NCBI GenBank assembly: GCA_950022655.1
Contig: OX465584.1
Coordinates: 28,803,469-28,867,468, forward strand
Direction: 5' to 3'
Length of the DNA stretch: 64,000 bases
From: Alentia gelatinosa
Taxonomy: Eukaryota; Annelida; Polychaeta; Phyllodocida; Polynoidae
Shown here: in pieces, positions 1 to 10,830 of the stretch
Numbering within the stretch: position 1 is the first letter of the stretch
Layout: the number at the start of each line of letters is the position of its first letter
The notes under the pieces: model-generated
The model's database searches: none
Seen by the model: the letters and a program-made list of their open reading frames with translations, nothing else
What the model was told of the DNA's origin: nothing
Program-made: the position numbers and the translations under genes

Positions 1-1980
1 GAAATAAGCTGGTACTTTTGCCCGCAACGGAAGGTGATCCCTTACGCGGGGTTCTAATGTAATTGAAAATCATGTGAGCATCACATTCATAATATTTGAG
101 GTCTCAGGTGTTACCTGATAATGCTGGTCTATAATAATATTGTAGGCTCAGTTAGCTGATGGTGTGTACGGGGGTGCATGATTTGTTGTATTATTATTAT
201 CTAGAGATACATTCGCTCTTCTGTAAAGTAGAGCTCACTCGACATATCAAATTCTTGAAATTTGATATTCGTGTTATTCGCCTTGAAATTTTACATTTAA
301 ACTGTTCAACTAGTGACCTCCGCAAATTTGAGTAACTCTTGGAAAACGCTCATAAGTCTTGCAGGTTGGAGAACGTGCCTGGGCAAGGTCATCACGAGCC
401 AGTAAATGCCTGTGTTACGCTCTCAACCTCCAGCTCTCAGAATCGGACAGAATTCCCCAAATTCTTGCTGCACAAAGCCAGGTGGGGTTCTAGATTTCTA
501 CTGTGCTACTTCAGCCGTCATACGACAGGTGCAGTGGTTAGGGAATGGACGATGGACCAGACTGCATGGGAAGGGATCACAGGATGGGGAAGGTGTGAGG
601 AATCCAAAGGATTGGTACACAATCTATCCACATTTGTTGCTGCATTACAATTTCAGTTTTTTTTAAACCTGGCCGGTCATCAGAAAGAAAATAATCATAC
701 TTACAGAGGGAAACATGGCAGGGCAAAACAGTTACCCCTTGTATTTTGTTAATGACCACCAACGTAGGTGTATTTAGAAAATGTTGAACCTCCAACGGGT
801 TGCGGAGTGAGAATCCCAATGGGTACTTAGCTGAAGTAGTCACAAGCAGATGTGCCAAAGATTATACACCTCCAGGCATCTCAAAATATACTAGTCTGTG
901 GTATATCATAATTTTTTTAACCGGAGTCTCAAATTTATCCAGAATGTGTGATCAAACGTCAATGACCATAGACATGGCCGAGATGTCACTAACATTCAAA
1001 ACTGAAAACAGTGTTTTTTCTTTTAACAACACTGCAGGTTCTGTTCCTGTCGCTTGCAATATCGCTACCACTCGCTCCCTGTGCTTCATGAAAACAGAAA
1101 AACAGAGGCCACTCTGTGGGCGTCTGGTGAAGGTCTTCAGTTTTCGGCGGAATCGAGTTTGAAGTTCCACAAAGAGACACTCTTATCTCTGTGGTAGTTT
1201 CTTACACTTCACAGCCAGTTCAAACATATCCCTTCACAAGCCTGCAGTGGAATGTTGCACACCAGGATAAAATAAACATAGAAATCTGTTTTTTTATGTT
1301 CTCACCAAGACCTGTCGGGTTTAGTGATAAGTGCCTTTAGATGTTAGCTTGTAGTTATACTTGCATCATCGATCGAAAATGTACCACATTCTGAAAGGCG
1401 CCAACTTTAACACCGATGTTAACAACAGTTATTTCTTTGATCAATATCCTTTTTACTATAATTGAAAATATGCCAGAAAAAAGACATGAACCGGGTATGT
1501 TGACGTACCTTACGGTTTAAAAAGATTACCGTTGAACATTTTGGGTACGTTTCTTTCCCCAACAGCGATCATTCTTTATTCACCAGAGCCTTTTAAATGA
1601 AGCTATTTTCAATCAGATTCTAAAAACCTCGTGCCAATAAAGATTGTTAAATGACGATCTTTCCAATATTAAGACCAATGAGAACTTTGGGATTGTCTTC
1701 GGATGGTCTTCTTATAATGTCGTCTTCTCTTTCGTCCCCTAGTTCTTGTTGGCTTATATAAAATCCACAGAAACACAGTGGTGTGGCTATGGCAAAACGT
1801 GCCCAGATATGTTTCCGTCCAGTATCACAGGAATAGAATAACTAATTTTCTTTCGCTCTGGCGATTTATCATGTACTGGGTTAATATGAAAGTACACGAG
1901 GTACTACCAAGTAATGCTGTGGAACTATTGTTCGCAGGAGCCTAGGAACTATTGTAATGCCTAGGAGGTAAGAGGGTGGA
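1..1980. other. Non-coding stretch, no gene seen
   Basis: AT-rich sequence with only short open frames on both strands, up to 137 codons at 339-752. They overlap in several frames, have no recognisable motif and show no codon-like composition. A short direct repeat (GGAACTATTGT) occurs near 1920-1955. Two T-runs follow at 1982-1994 and 2009-2019. I see nothing functional. Confidence 0.6.
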
Positions 1981-2019
1981 ATTTTTTTTTTTTTAAGTAA
2001 ACATTTAATTTTTTTTTCT

Positions 2020-2605
2020 TGCCCAACAGGCCACTGGCCACGTCATTCAAATTAACAATTAAAAGGTTTGTTTTTTAACGAGCCAGAGGGGCATTTTCTG
2101 TTACCCACTTGGCAACCAGCTTTTTCTATAACTGCCTTTGTAGGGTCCAAATATGTCAAGCACCAGTGGTTCAATGAGGTACTTCGGTCTATGGTGACTG
2201 GTCATGGTCAGCTGGGCAGTCCTTTAAGACACTGGACCTCTGCACTTTGCCATGCCACAGAGTTGGCATGCAGACACCGAAGGGATAGTGTTTACAGAAC
2301 ACTGAAAGTCTGTCATTTCTTCCCAAACTGGACAGCGTGTCTGAACATGTCCCACGCTTTGAAAAAAAAGACAGGAAACCTATTCAATATATCGCTTTAT
2401 CGCATCTGTCTTCTCAAACATTCTACACAACTCCTACAGAACCCGGAGTTTCTTCCTCTGGAAACACGATAAGATAATGGTGACGCCTACGCTCCCTCCC
2501 CAGTGCCTTACAGGTCCACACTCGCAGCACAATGTATAACTCCCCAGCGACTTGGTTAATGTCCTTTGAAGTATTACGGCGACCTTCTCGAGTCTTTATC
2601 TCTAG
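2020..2605. other. Non-coding stretch ending in a splice-acceptor-like tract
   Basis: A 134-codon open frame at 2068-2472 has no recognisable motif and is probably chance. From about 2480 the base composition becomes GC-richer. The last 25 bases, 2581-2605, are pyrimidine-rich and end in TATCTCTAG, which reads as a 3' splice site for the exon candidate that follows. Confidence 0.45.
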
Positions 2606-2748
2606 ATGCAGGCCACATCAGCCCCTGAGTGGAGAAGTGCCAAGCAGGAGAGCTGGCCATTGAGGCTGGAATCTGTTCAGGGACACACGGCCCACCTCCA
2701 GTGGCTTCCTCCTGAAGTGTCCGCCAACGTGGCGCTGACAGCCCGGAG
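2606..2748 (+). CDS. Candidate internal exon, fibronectin type III-like N-terminal half
   Basis: A 143-nt segment lies between a strong acceptor (pyrimidine tract, then CTCTAG) and a strong donor (CCGGAG|GTGAGC). Only one of its three forward frames is open throughout: 47 codons plus 2 nt, with mostly G or C at third positions. Residues 18-37 read PLRLESVQGHTAHLQWLPPE. This matches the usual A- and B-strand pattern of a fibronectin III domain: a hydrophobic alternation, T-A-x-L-x-W, then PP. If that is right, the exon belongs to an extracellular receptor or adhesion protein, and the rest of the domain lies on another exon. A GC-rich ORF on the opposite strand (2618-2857) is probably its shadow. 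The frame begins in phase 0, whereas FN3 domains often begin in phase 1, so the family call is tentative. No partner exon was found in the window. Confidence 0.38.
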
Positions 2749-2949
2749 GTGAGCTAAGGAGTCGCCGCACCGTGGAGGAGGTGTTGGAGAAATGAGGAAG
2801 TGCTCCGGTGAGGGGAGAGGAAGGGGGAGGGAAGGTAAGAAGTGAATGAAATGTCATGCAGTAGGTTACATCTCTAGAACCTCAACAGTGAATGCCACCT
2901 TGCCACGGCTAGTGGTGCCGTGTCCACCTCACTGAACAGCTCACCATCT

Positions 2950-3045
2950 TGGTTGGTTGATTTATCGGTTGGTTTAACATCCCAGGGGACTCGGCACATC
3001 AGGTATAGATGGGGACCGTCTAATGACTCAATAACTTGATTAGAA
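2950..3045 (+). repeat. Dispersed repeat family D, copy 1 (GTTTAACGTCCC type)
   Basis: Contains GGTTTAACATCCCAGGGGAC and a downstream GGGGACCGTC block. The same blocks recur in the same order at 45048-45150 (GGTTTAACGTCCCAAGGGAC, then AGGGACCATC). GTTTAACGTCC-type elements are common in molluscan genomes, which is one of the few taxonomic hints here. Confidence 0.55.
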
Positions 3046-4879
3046 TTAATAGCCTCGTCAAATGATTGGCATTCCTATTGTGATTGTGTTATGTACTTTG
3101 TTTATTAGTTCTCCAGAGACTATCTTATGCAACATGGATCAGTTATGATAAACATCAAAGACACTCGCAATACTTAGAGTGAAGTCATATGACCTGACTT
3201 CTTATACTTCTATCATCAAATAGAAATCTTTTCAAAATGAACTGATAGCATGATAGTGTCTATTCGTCGTATGTATTTTATGTATCCGTTGGATGAATGA
3301 AAGGAAGAAAGTGAAAATAGCGATTGTATTTTGATTCTCTTTTTCATTGAATAAAAACTAAATCTATGATAGTCGATCAGTGTTCTTTACCATGGAATGT
3401 ATGTGCAATTTAACACCAACACAAATTATGAAAAGAGAATAAGAAACCTACCCTTTAATTTCCATGTACAACTTAAAGAGTAGGAAGCAGAAGGAGGCAA
3501 ACTGCAGTACAATACACATACAGACACGTCCTGATCTCTGAGGGCATTGATTTCCAGAGAGTGACTTGACAGTGGCTAAGTCAGCAGGGTACCTGACATT
3601 TCACTATCCTCCCACAGGCACACAGTTGAACTTCTAAAGCAGAAGCAGCAGTCGCAGCGACTGTGCACCCCCTGAAGAGGAATTCCTAATGACATTAACA
3701 ATGCTCTCCAAAGACCCCTTCTAATTTTCCTAATGCAGCTCTGATCAAGGCGCGTAATATGCAGTAACTAAAGACTCCTTCCATGACCGATAGATGTGCG
3801 TAACAGAGATGAAGACATACAGTATATGTTGTATATGGGTGATACTTAGTACAGTACACACAATTTAGCATTTCACTGCATATAGTTTATCAGCATAAAT
3901 ACATTTTGGACGCTCAACAACGGAAATGACTATTTTAACATGATGACTCCAACACCTTTGAGCACAGCTGGAAAAATACCCCAGTTTCTATCTATATAGG
4001 TTTGCGTTTGTTCCATGTATCGTCAGAGAATTTAATGCATACCACCCTAAACATGACACCTTTCTTTATTCTCAGGGCTCACTCAAATCAATATATATCA
4101 TAAGCTGCATCGTAAAAAAACATAGTATGAGATGCAATAACTGATCCCTCCTTATGGAAAGCGTAAAGTAACGTTTTCACAACACTGATCAAGTGTATTG
4201 TTGTACTCTAATATGCCATTTATTCCTTACACCCCTTAGTTCTATGACCTATATGAATAGAGCCCTGAAGCAGAGAGCTTTTAATCTATTTAACAGGAAG
4301 TGACCCTCTCCATAGTCGAAAATGTGAACCTAATAGATATATATTAATACTTTTCTTTAGTAAATCAAACATATCTAACCCATGCTCATTTTCACTATTG
4401 TAAACAGACACTGTCATAAATCAAAGTTGTTTTTCAAGTACATGAATCTTGAATATATTCTAAACTGCGAAGACAGCAGTAGCACAATCAGAAACAGGAA
4501 TAGCAGCAACTTCTCTTTGGTAGGGTAGGAGCAGGTCTGTGGGTCGTGGGGCCGCAGTGTCCAGGAGTCGGTGGAGACGAGGCCACCAAGAGCTGCTCGC
4601 AGCTACTCACATTAACTCACACGGTCACAAGGCCGCCTTCCAGCACGTAGTTAAATAACTCACAGGTCCCCTCCTCCCACACGGCAGTAAACGTGTGTTT
4701 AATGTCACACACAAGCCACTAATCTCTTTGTGTTTTACACCTAATGCCACAAGTCACCAGGTGCTCTTGTTCTCATACATGTAGGGTGCATATTCACTAC
4801 GGTGCAGCTCAAGAAAGGATGCCCGGGCACTATAACAGGGAGAGACTAGGCTGGGTAATTACTGAGACCCTCCACATAG
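3046..4879. other. Non-coding stretch, no gene seen
   Basis: AT-rich, with no open frame above about 65 codons that looks coding. A GC-richer patch at 4500-4700 has no frame or splice pattern I would defend. Nothing else seen. Confidence 0.6.
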
Positions 4880-5085
4880 ATGTTACATCCAGGGATGCAA
4901 GTCATGGGCAGAAGAAATCGGAAATAAAATCTCAATGAAAAAAAAACGACTGGCCAGTGTCGGGATTAGTACTACAACACGCTCGGAGCTGTTGGGTGTG
5001 CGTATACATGTAGATCAGTTGAGGAGACACACCCGCTTTCCGAAAAGAAGAAAAGTCAGCAGATTTAGTAGGTCTGATGGCACCT
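4880..5085 (+). repeat. Dispersed repeat family C, copy 1
   Basis: Pairs with 42778-42985 in the same orientation. Shared blocks, in order: CAGGGATG(C/T)AAGTCATGG; a CTGG(C/A)CAG(T/G)GTCGGGA(T/C)T block about 60 bp on; an ACTCGCTTTCC-type block; then AAAAGTC(A/G)GCA. The short frames at 4935-5213 run across the repeat and are not conserved in the second copy, so I do not call a gene. Confidence 0.65.
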
Positions 5086-5747
5086 TTCACCAGCCTGATG
5101 AACTTGTTTGCATTCCTGTAGGTCTGTATGATATCTGGATAACATTTCCTTCCTTTTTTCATCGACGAGCAGATCAGCTTCCCACACTGTGCGTTCTGTC
5201 AATACTTTGTTAAATTGTTAATTTGTGAAACGTGGAGATGCTCCCTCTACATCTAAGATAAATTACATGAAATCTTCTGATTACATGGAGAACTATTTTA
5301 AGGGAACCCATCCCTAGTGGAGAGTCACAACTATATAATAATTTTCCAGATAGTCTAACGTCCTCAATCTTCCCACTTCATATCAACAAAATAAGTCAAA
5401 CTCTCCCTAGACTCTTTCTCAATTCCAAAGAACATCAATTACGGGCACCACAAATATCCACATTACTAGCTCGTGTTTTCTGAAAGATAATTCAGCACAG
5501 CCCATTTATAATGTGCCTGTTCCTCCTACATGTAATGTCAATCCATCAGGCCCTGATAAGCCGCGGCTGGCCGCTAATTCATAATCAGTGTAGTACATTC
5601 CTGGTTACGTTCTAGTACCACTCAAATAGGTTCTTAATGGCTCACTTGGCAAGCATCAATACAATTCTCAGTCATTTTTAACAGGAAACCCGGCGAGGAA
5701 AGAGGTTATCTCGGTTTGATGAATGGGGGACGTGATAAAAAGGGGCG
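5086..5747. other. Non-coding stretch with one GATA/homeodomain-like islet
   Basis: No gene. A short GC-richer islet at about 5545-5590 holds a GATA-type site (CTGATAAG) next to CTAATTCATAATC. This could be a small regulatory element, but isolated sites of this kind are expected by chance. Confidence 0.4.
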
Positions 5748-5825
5748 CGTTGCCTAATGGTTGAGGGCTCCCAAGTCGGTCCACGATATTGTACGAGTCT
5801 ATTCAGCTTATTATCGGAGGAACAG
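5748..5825 (+). mobile_element. tRNA-derived SINE head (box A and box B)
   Basis: TTGCCTAATGG matches the RNA polymerase III box A consensus TRGYNNANNGG at 10 of 11 positions. GTACGAGTC, about 40 bp downstream, matches box B (GWTCRANNC) at 8 of 9. The flanks do not complete an acceptor stem, so this is a SINE head or tRNA relic rather than a tRNA gene. Confidence 0.45.
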
Positions 5826-8800
5826 CAAACTTAATTCGACATGTAATTCTGGTTCTGCGCAATTCCTATGTACTCCTTCATTCTGTTTCTGACAGAAGCT
5901 GAATGATGAAATTAGTATGAAATTATTGTCAGTCGATGTTACAGAGACCTATTTATACTCTCACATTAACAATGAGAACAAACTAGGTTTGTTTATAAAG
6001 GTCTCTATCGTATGATTAAGATCCCGAACACAGACCGGAGTAATGTGGTACTTGATTGGCTTTGACCACAACATTCTCGTTAACTACGACTTTACCTAGC
6101 TGTCTTTTTTTTATCCATGATATACATGGAGATGCATATATGAAGTTCTGATGTACTTTTCCTATGTCTAATAAGAGGAACTACTTAATCAGCATTATTT
6201 AAAGAATCATCTCGATATCGACTGGCCATAGCTAGGTCCGTTATTACCCATATGCTCAAACAACCAGACATGTCAAAACCAGAAGTAAAATAAGAGTATA
6301 TCCCACACACAAAATAATGGCTTGAGGCAAACTAGATGAATACTTCTCTATAGACAGTTTCGTATTGATGAAATATATGTTTTTGCAGGTTGAGCAGAGC
6401 TGTTATGTCAGGGCACGTACAGCGAGTGTAAGTAGGTAGGAATTGAGGTTTGTGTTCCTATGAGGTCTAACAAAACAAAGTTACAACACCTGCCTATGAG
6501 CTAGACACAGGGGAAAAACTCGCACAGACAGAAGTGTACGTGTGGTTGGCTGGGTTAAGGGCCAGGTGCCAGGCAACGTCTTTGTCCCCAGTAGACACAC
6601 TGTTTCTTCAGCCTTCTGACCGGAGGAATATTTCCTCTATGGTAACAACTGTGGGGTCCTCGTTATCATTACATAGAGTTGCAATAACCAGGCACGTCGG
6701 AAAATGGTGGAGGCTGACCATCTTGGGAGTCACTCCCTAGGGGAAAAATGAGGGGAACCCATCCATACTAAAGCAACAACACAGTTTTGAAAAGGAGCAT
6801 GCATTTGGAAAATATGCTATAAGTGTCTATCAATGTTTGTTATATATTGGGTTTAGACTTTCGTTTTGCTCCCTGGATTTTTCATTTTCTCACGTGATGT
6901 ACTTGCATTCAGTGAGTCAGTTACGAGCAGAGGATGGTAATACGTGAACGTTGAGGGTGTAGAATCTGCTGTGAGAGTGGTGGTCAGCCCTGAGACTGTG
7001 ATAGGCGAGCAGCTCGGAGATCACAGTGTTATTTCGTTTTCCGCAGGCCGACCCAGACCTCTGTTAAGCGATGGAAAAAAAATATACAAAGACAATATCT
7101 CGTCTAGATAAAAATGCATTGAGGTTAGACATTTCCGCCTCTGAGCCTGTGTTCTATGCCAGATGTCTTGTGTTTCGGCTAAGGAAACATTTCAAATCAC
7201 CGTTGGAAAGATTCCATCCACACCCCATACAAGTAGAACAGCGTGGACTACAAAGAAAGACAATGTCTGTGAGCTCTTCATTGGAATATAGGATGGAACT
7301 AAGAATTAATAATGCGGAAAATTAGAGTAATTTCTATCCGATCTGAGATTGCTTGCATCTTTGAGTCTGCGTGCGTGCAAGAGCTTATCTTACACCCACA
7401 CACCCGAACCCGAGATGAAATACTTCAGAGGAACATGTGTGTTTTATTAGACGTTTTACCATGGGCACAGGTCGATGGTGGGTGTGAGGGTCTTTGAGGT
7501 GTAGCCACTTCGGGGGATGTGGAGGGGCGAGGAGCGAATCGGAGTGGCAGGAAAAGCCTATATTCACGGCCAGAACTGTACATGTGTATTCTATATGGTG
7601 CTGGACGTGCATAATTCTCATCTGGGCTAGAACCATAGAGCTGCTCTAGTCTTTGACATACTGCAGTTACCTTATTGGTACTGTATTTATAGGATATGCG
7701 AACTATGTTAGTTTGCTGGCAAATTTTGAGTTGGATGTCCCAAATCTGTAGGTATGTATGATTGTATCCCGATCGTTAAATGACAAGTACCTGCTATCAG
7801 GAGATGCAACAACCCGTCACTTTGTAACTACCATTCGTTGCTGTCTCAACCCGTAAACAATATCCTATCCTTTTCTCTCCTCTCATAAAGTCGGTCTTTG
7901 AAATCATTAACAGAATGCTTGTTAATTAAGATAACTATGTTTTGAATTCCCTGTACTAAAATTCCGTGTGCACAACAAGGCTAAAAATGAAATCGAGGAA
8001 ATGATGGCATCTGATTATCAAATACAGATTCGTGTGCACGTGCGCTGACTCTTGGGCGTGTTCTACATTAGCTTCATTTAGTAACACACATCTACGATTA
8101 CCTGGGTTGGTAAATATAGACGCATACAGGCCGCATACACTGAGGTACTGACTGTTCATCCTGGAGTCGTTGGATATCGGCAGGGAATATATCCATGATC
8201 TATTCTCTGACTGGTTGTGTATTAACCTCCACACAGTCCGCGGGCGCACACTATCAACGTGTGGAAATATCCCATTGAGTGGAACAAGAAAAGAAGTGCC
8301 GCCACAGACTGCTGGGGGGCGCGTGGTGATTTGGCGACTGGCAGATAGTGGTCTCTCTTTTTTTATATCAGTGTTCCGGGAAAGAAGTACTAACTCTTCC
8401 AGTAATAGGGAAGGCCAGCAACAGCAAAGATATTCCCACATGAATACACAGGCCAGAAATATAGTCAAGCTGTTTGGTCAAAGGAGGCCATCAGGTCCTT
8501 GTTTTCTTTGCTTACGACTTGGTCAGACAGTAATCTAACTGAGCTTTATCAGTCCAATATCGTGATCCCCACTTAGAGGTAAATTAACAACGAAGACAGC
8601 TCTGACAACACACAGTGTCAATTACTGTGTAACATGCCGTAGGGGTTATGTTTTCTCCCTTTCATCTTTAGCAAGTTTACACAGGAATTGAGCCCGTGGC
8701 CATTATAGTCAGCGAGCTACATGGTAACATTGTATAAGTCTTGATGTGTTAAGGCACTCATGTATGCACTAATCACTGTTCTGCCTGGAGACAAGCCCAC

Positions 8801-9429
8801 AGGCAGTAGACAGTGGGTCTTCTAGTGTTAACTGTCTATATCATCTACTAACGGGTCAGATTCGGAGCCCAAGGCGGCATAATGTGCAGGGCGTGCTAAC
8901 CTCACTCAGCATAAACCTACTTCAGTTGGGTGCGCTCTCTGATCACACAACTAGAAACCAGATTCTCATAGGTTTTCAAAAGCTATTAGAGTCGCGAGTC
9001 TGCTCTGAACAGGATTATTCCTGGCAAAATAATGAATTCTGCTGGATTGGATGCCGTTCCACTGCATTCCGTATAAGACAAATATGTATTTTATATGAAC
9101 TGTGGAACAGCTACATGGAACCAGCCCCAGTACTCAGTATCTCAAAGGGGTGTCAATAATCCGGTGATATATTATGTCATAACATGGTATCAATACGAAT
9201 TACGGTTGACGTAGTGTAGCACCATATCGAGCGTCGGTCAACGCGGTTGATCGTTGATATGAGATTGCTATGAGCATCCATGGTGGTTTCCAGTAACAAA
9301 TTTGTGTCCTAACCAGGATTATATCTTAGGACAATGATATGAATTACAGATATGTAGGTTTCAGTATGCCCAGCGGATTGGAATAAAATATTCTTTTTTA
9401 TATCGGTTATAGCTGAGGACTATATTTTC
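5826..9429. other. Non-coding stretch; holds the window's longest open frame
   Basis: Includes 7956-8468 (minus strand, 170 codons), the longest frame in the window. At a stop frequency near 5.5 percent per codon, about one frame of this length is expected by chance in 64 kb read in six frames. It has scattered Cys and Trp, no domain pattern and no splice-site support. A plus-strand frame at 8170-8538 overlaps it. No repeats recognised. Confidence 0.55.
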
Positions 9430-9735
9430 AATCCTGAAGTGAGAGAATAAGAAGGAACTGTATCGAGATCCATAGCCACTGAAAATACCCCAAGCGTTTT
9501 GGTTGTTGAGTAAACCCACAAAGAAATGCCAAGTGAGATACGTAGCATACCGAAATGAATGGCTTGTTTTCAGTAACTATGGATCGAACGAGGTTGAGAT
9601 TTTACCTCACCTATCACTGACTGATTGGCTAAAATTTGTGACATAATCTCCCGTTGACCTTTTCTCTCTTTTTTTAAATTTTTTTTTTTTATATACAATA
9701 CTCCATGGGAGTTGAGAACGAGCTACCAATGTTAA
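9430..9735 (+). repeat. Palindromic dispersed repeat family B, copy 1
   Basis: Homologous along its length to 53025-53300. Shared blocks: CTGTATCGAGATC; TTTTGGTTG; GAGTAA followed by CACAAAG; TTTTCAGT then TATGGATCGA (TATAGATCGA in copy 2); and TTTGTGACAT. The left block (ATCGAGATCCATAG then CTGAAAAT) is nearly the reverse complement of the right block (TTTTCAGT then CTATGGATCGA), so the element can fold back on itself. Non-autonomous foldback or MITE-like elements have this shape. Confidence 0.7.
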
Positions 9736-10737
9736 GTATACAGGGAAAAAACATCAAGGGTGAGATAAGTCTGTGTTTGCCATGTGTGCTCTTCGGTATC
9801 TGCCTGAGGCTAACTGACACACTTAGAGAATACACCTCGTCTCTCACAGCCTGGGGTTAACACCAGAGTGGCTGGCGGCGCAGAGACTGGCGAGTACTGT
9901 TCACTATGGGATTAGCAGACTGGTATTTATGAGGTGAAACTCCTGGAGGAAATGTAAACGACACAGGTCTCCGATAAACAAAGGCTTCTTCTGCAGCACG
10001 CAGCCATCAATTCTAGAGGTGGAGATTATCAACAGAAGACAAAAGACACTACCCGACCACGTGCACAAAAGCAAGGAGACCGCCTCCAGTGCTGCACTCT
10101 TTATTCACCGTTAACAATGTACGACTCAATTCACCTCCAAATTCATTATCTCTTCATTTCTCTGCGATGGCGAACTAACTCACCAATCCCTACTCACAGA
10201 AGTACATTCGCAAATTCACCGGTTCAGAAGAAAATATGATTACAAATTTTCTTTTAAAACTGACCAAGACGTGCGATTAACTTGCACTACTGCTGGTTTT
10301 TCTAGCTAGGAAGTCCTGGCGGCCTCCACAGGCCCACAGATATCGAGGAGCCAGCAACCCCCACTATCTCCTATACAGAACAGATTTTGATCTAATGTTT
10401 TTCAATACCTTAACTTTATCGAATGTTCTATTTATGGTCATAGTGTTAAGGAAGACTGATCATTGGTCAGAGAAGGGAACGTTCGCCTCTTACTACCAGG
10501 TCTGTGTGCCCCAAACACAGGCAACCACAAGTTTCGTGTCCTCATATTAGTTTACAAGGTTCCACTTTTTACGTACAAATACATATTTTTATACTATGTT
10601 CTTCCTATTTGTCACGTTATTTCACAAACTTAACAACGTCGTCCATGCTACCGCTATTGAAGTCCCAATGATTATTAGTTGTGATGGTTGGACAAATTCT
10701 GTCGTGTGTATATAAAACAGGAGCCCTGGGGCATTTT
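9736..10737. other. Non-coding stretch, no gene seen
   Basis: Unique AT-rich sequence with a slightly GC-richer patch near 9840-9900. There are no open frames of note and no recognised repeat. Confidence 0.55.
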
Positions 10738-10830
10738 CGACTTACGGCACAGGTCATCATCTATTGGCACGCGACTGGTACTTACCTAGAAAAAATATAG
10801 AAAGAAACATTGATTAGATCTTTGTTTATA
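10738..10830 (-). other. Recursive-splicing ratchet-point candidate 1
   Basis: Read on the minus strand, a pyrimidine-rich tract (complement of about 10788-10812) ends in TTTTTTCTAG. It is followed at once by GTAAGTACCAG, so an acceptor AG (10786-10787) abuts a strong donor GT (10784-10785) with no exon between. A second donor, GTAAGTCG, lies 40 nt further on (GT at 10744-10745). That defines a 40-nt recursive exon at 10746-10785. In flies and vertebrates, recursive splicing of very long introns uses exactly this AG|GTAAGT junction, with a nearby downstream donor helping exon definition. Site 2 at 26.35 kb shares 18 consecutive bases. It could also be a fragment of a shared repeat. Confidence 0.45.

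Noticed and set aside
3670..3695. Hammerhead-like CTGAAGA at 3672
   Set aside because: The palindromic GGAATTCC that follows could be stem II, but the required GAAA is absent (TAAT instead).
7956..8468. Longest open frame in the window, 170 codons, minus strand
   Set aside because: Expected about once by chance in 64 kb. It has no domain pattern, no codon-like composition and no splice support, and an opposite-strand frame overlaps it.
10775..10792. U1 snRNA 5' end (ACTTACCT on the plus strand)
   Set aside because: The next bases do not follow the U1 sequence and no stem-loop I or snRNA promoter elements are seen. The minus-strand splice-junction reading explains more, including the pyrimidine tract and second donor.
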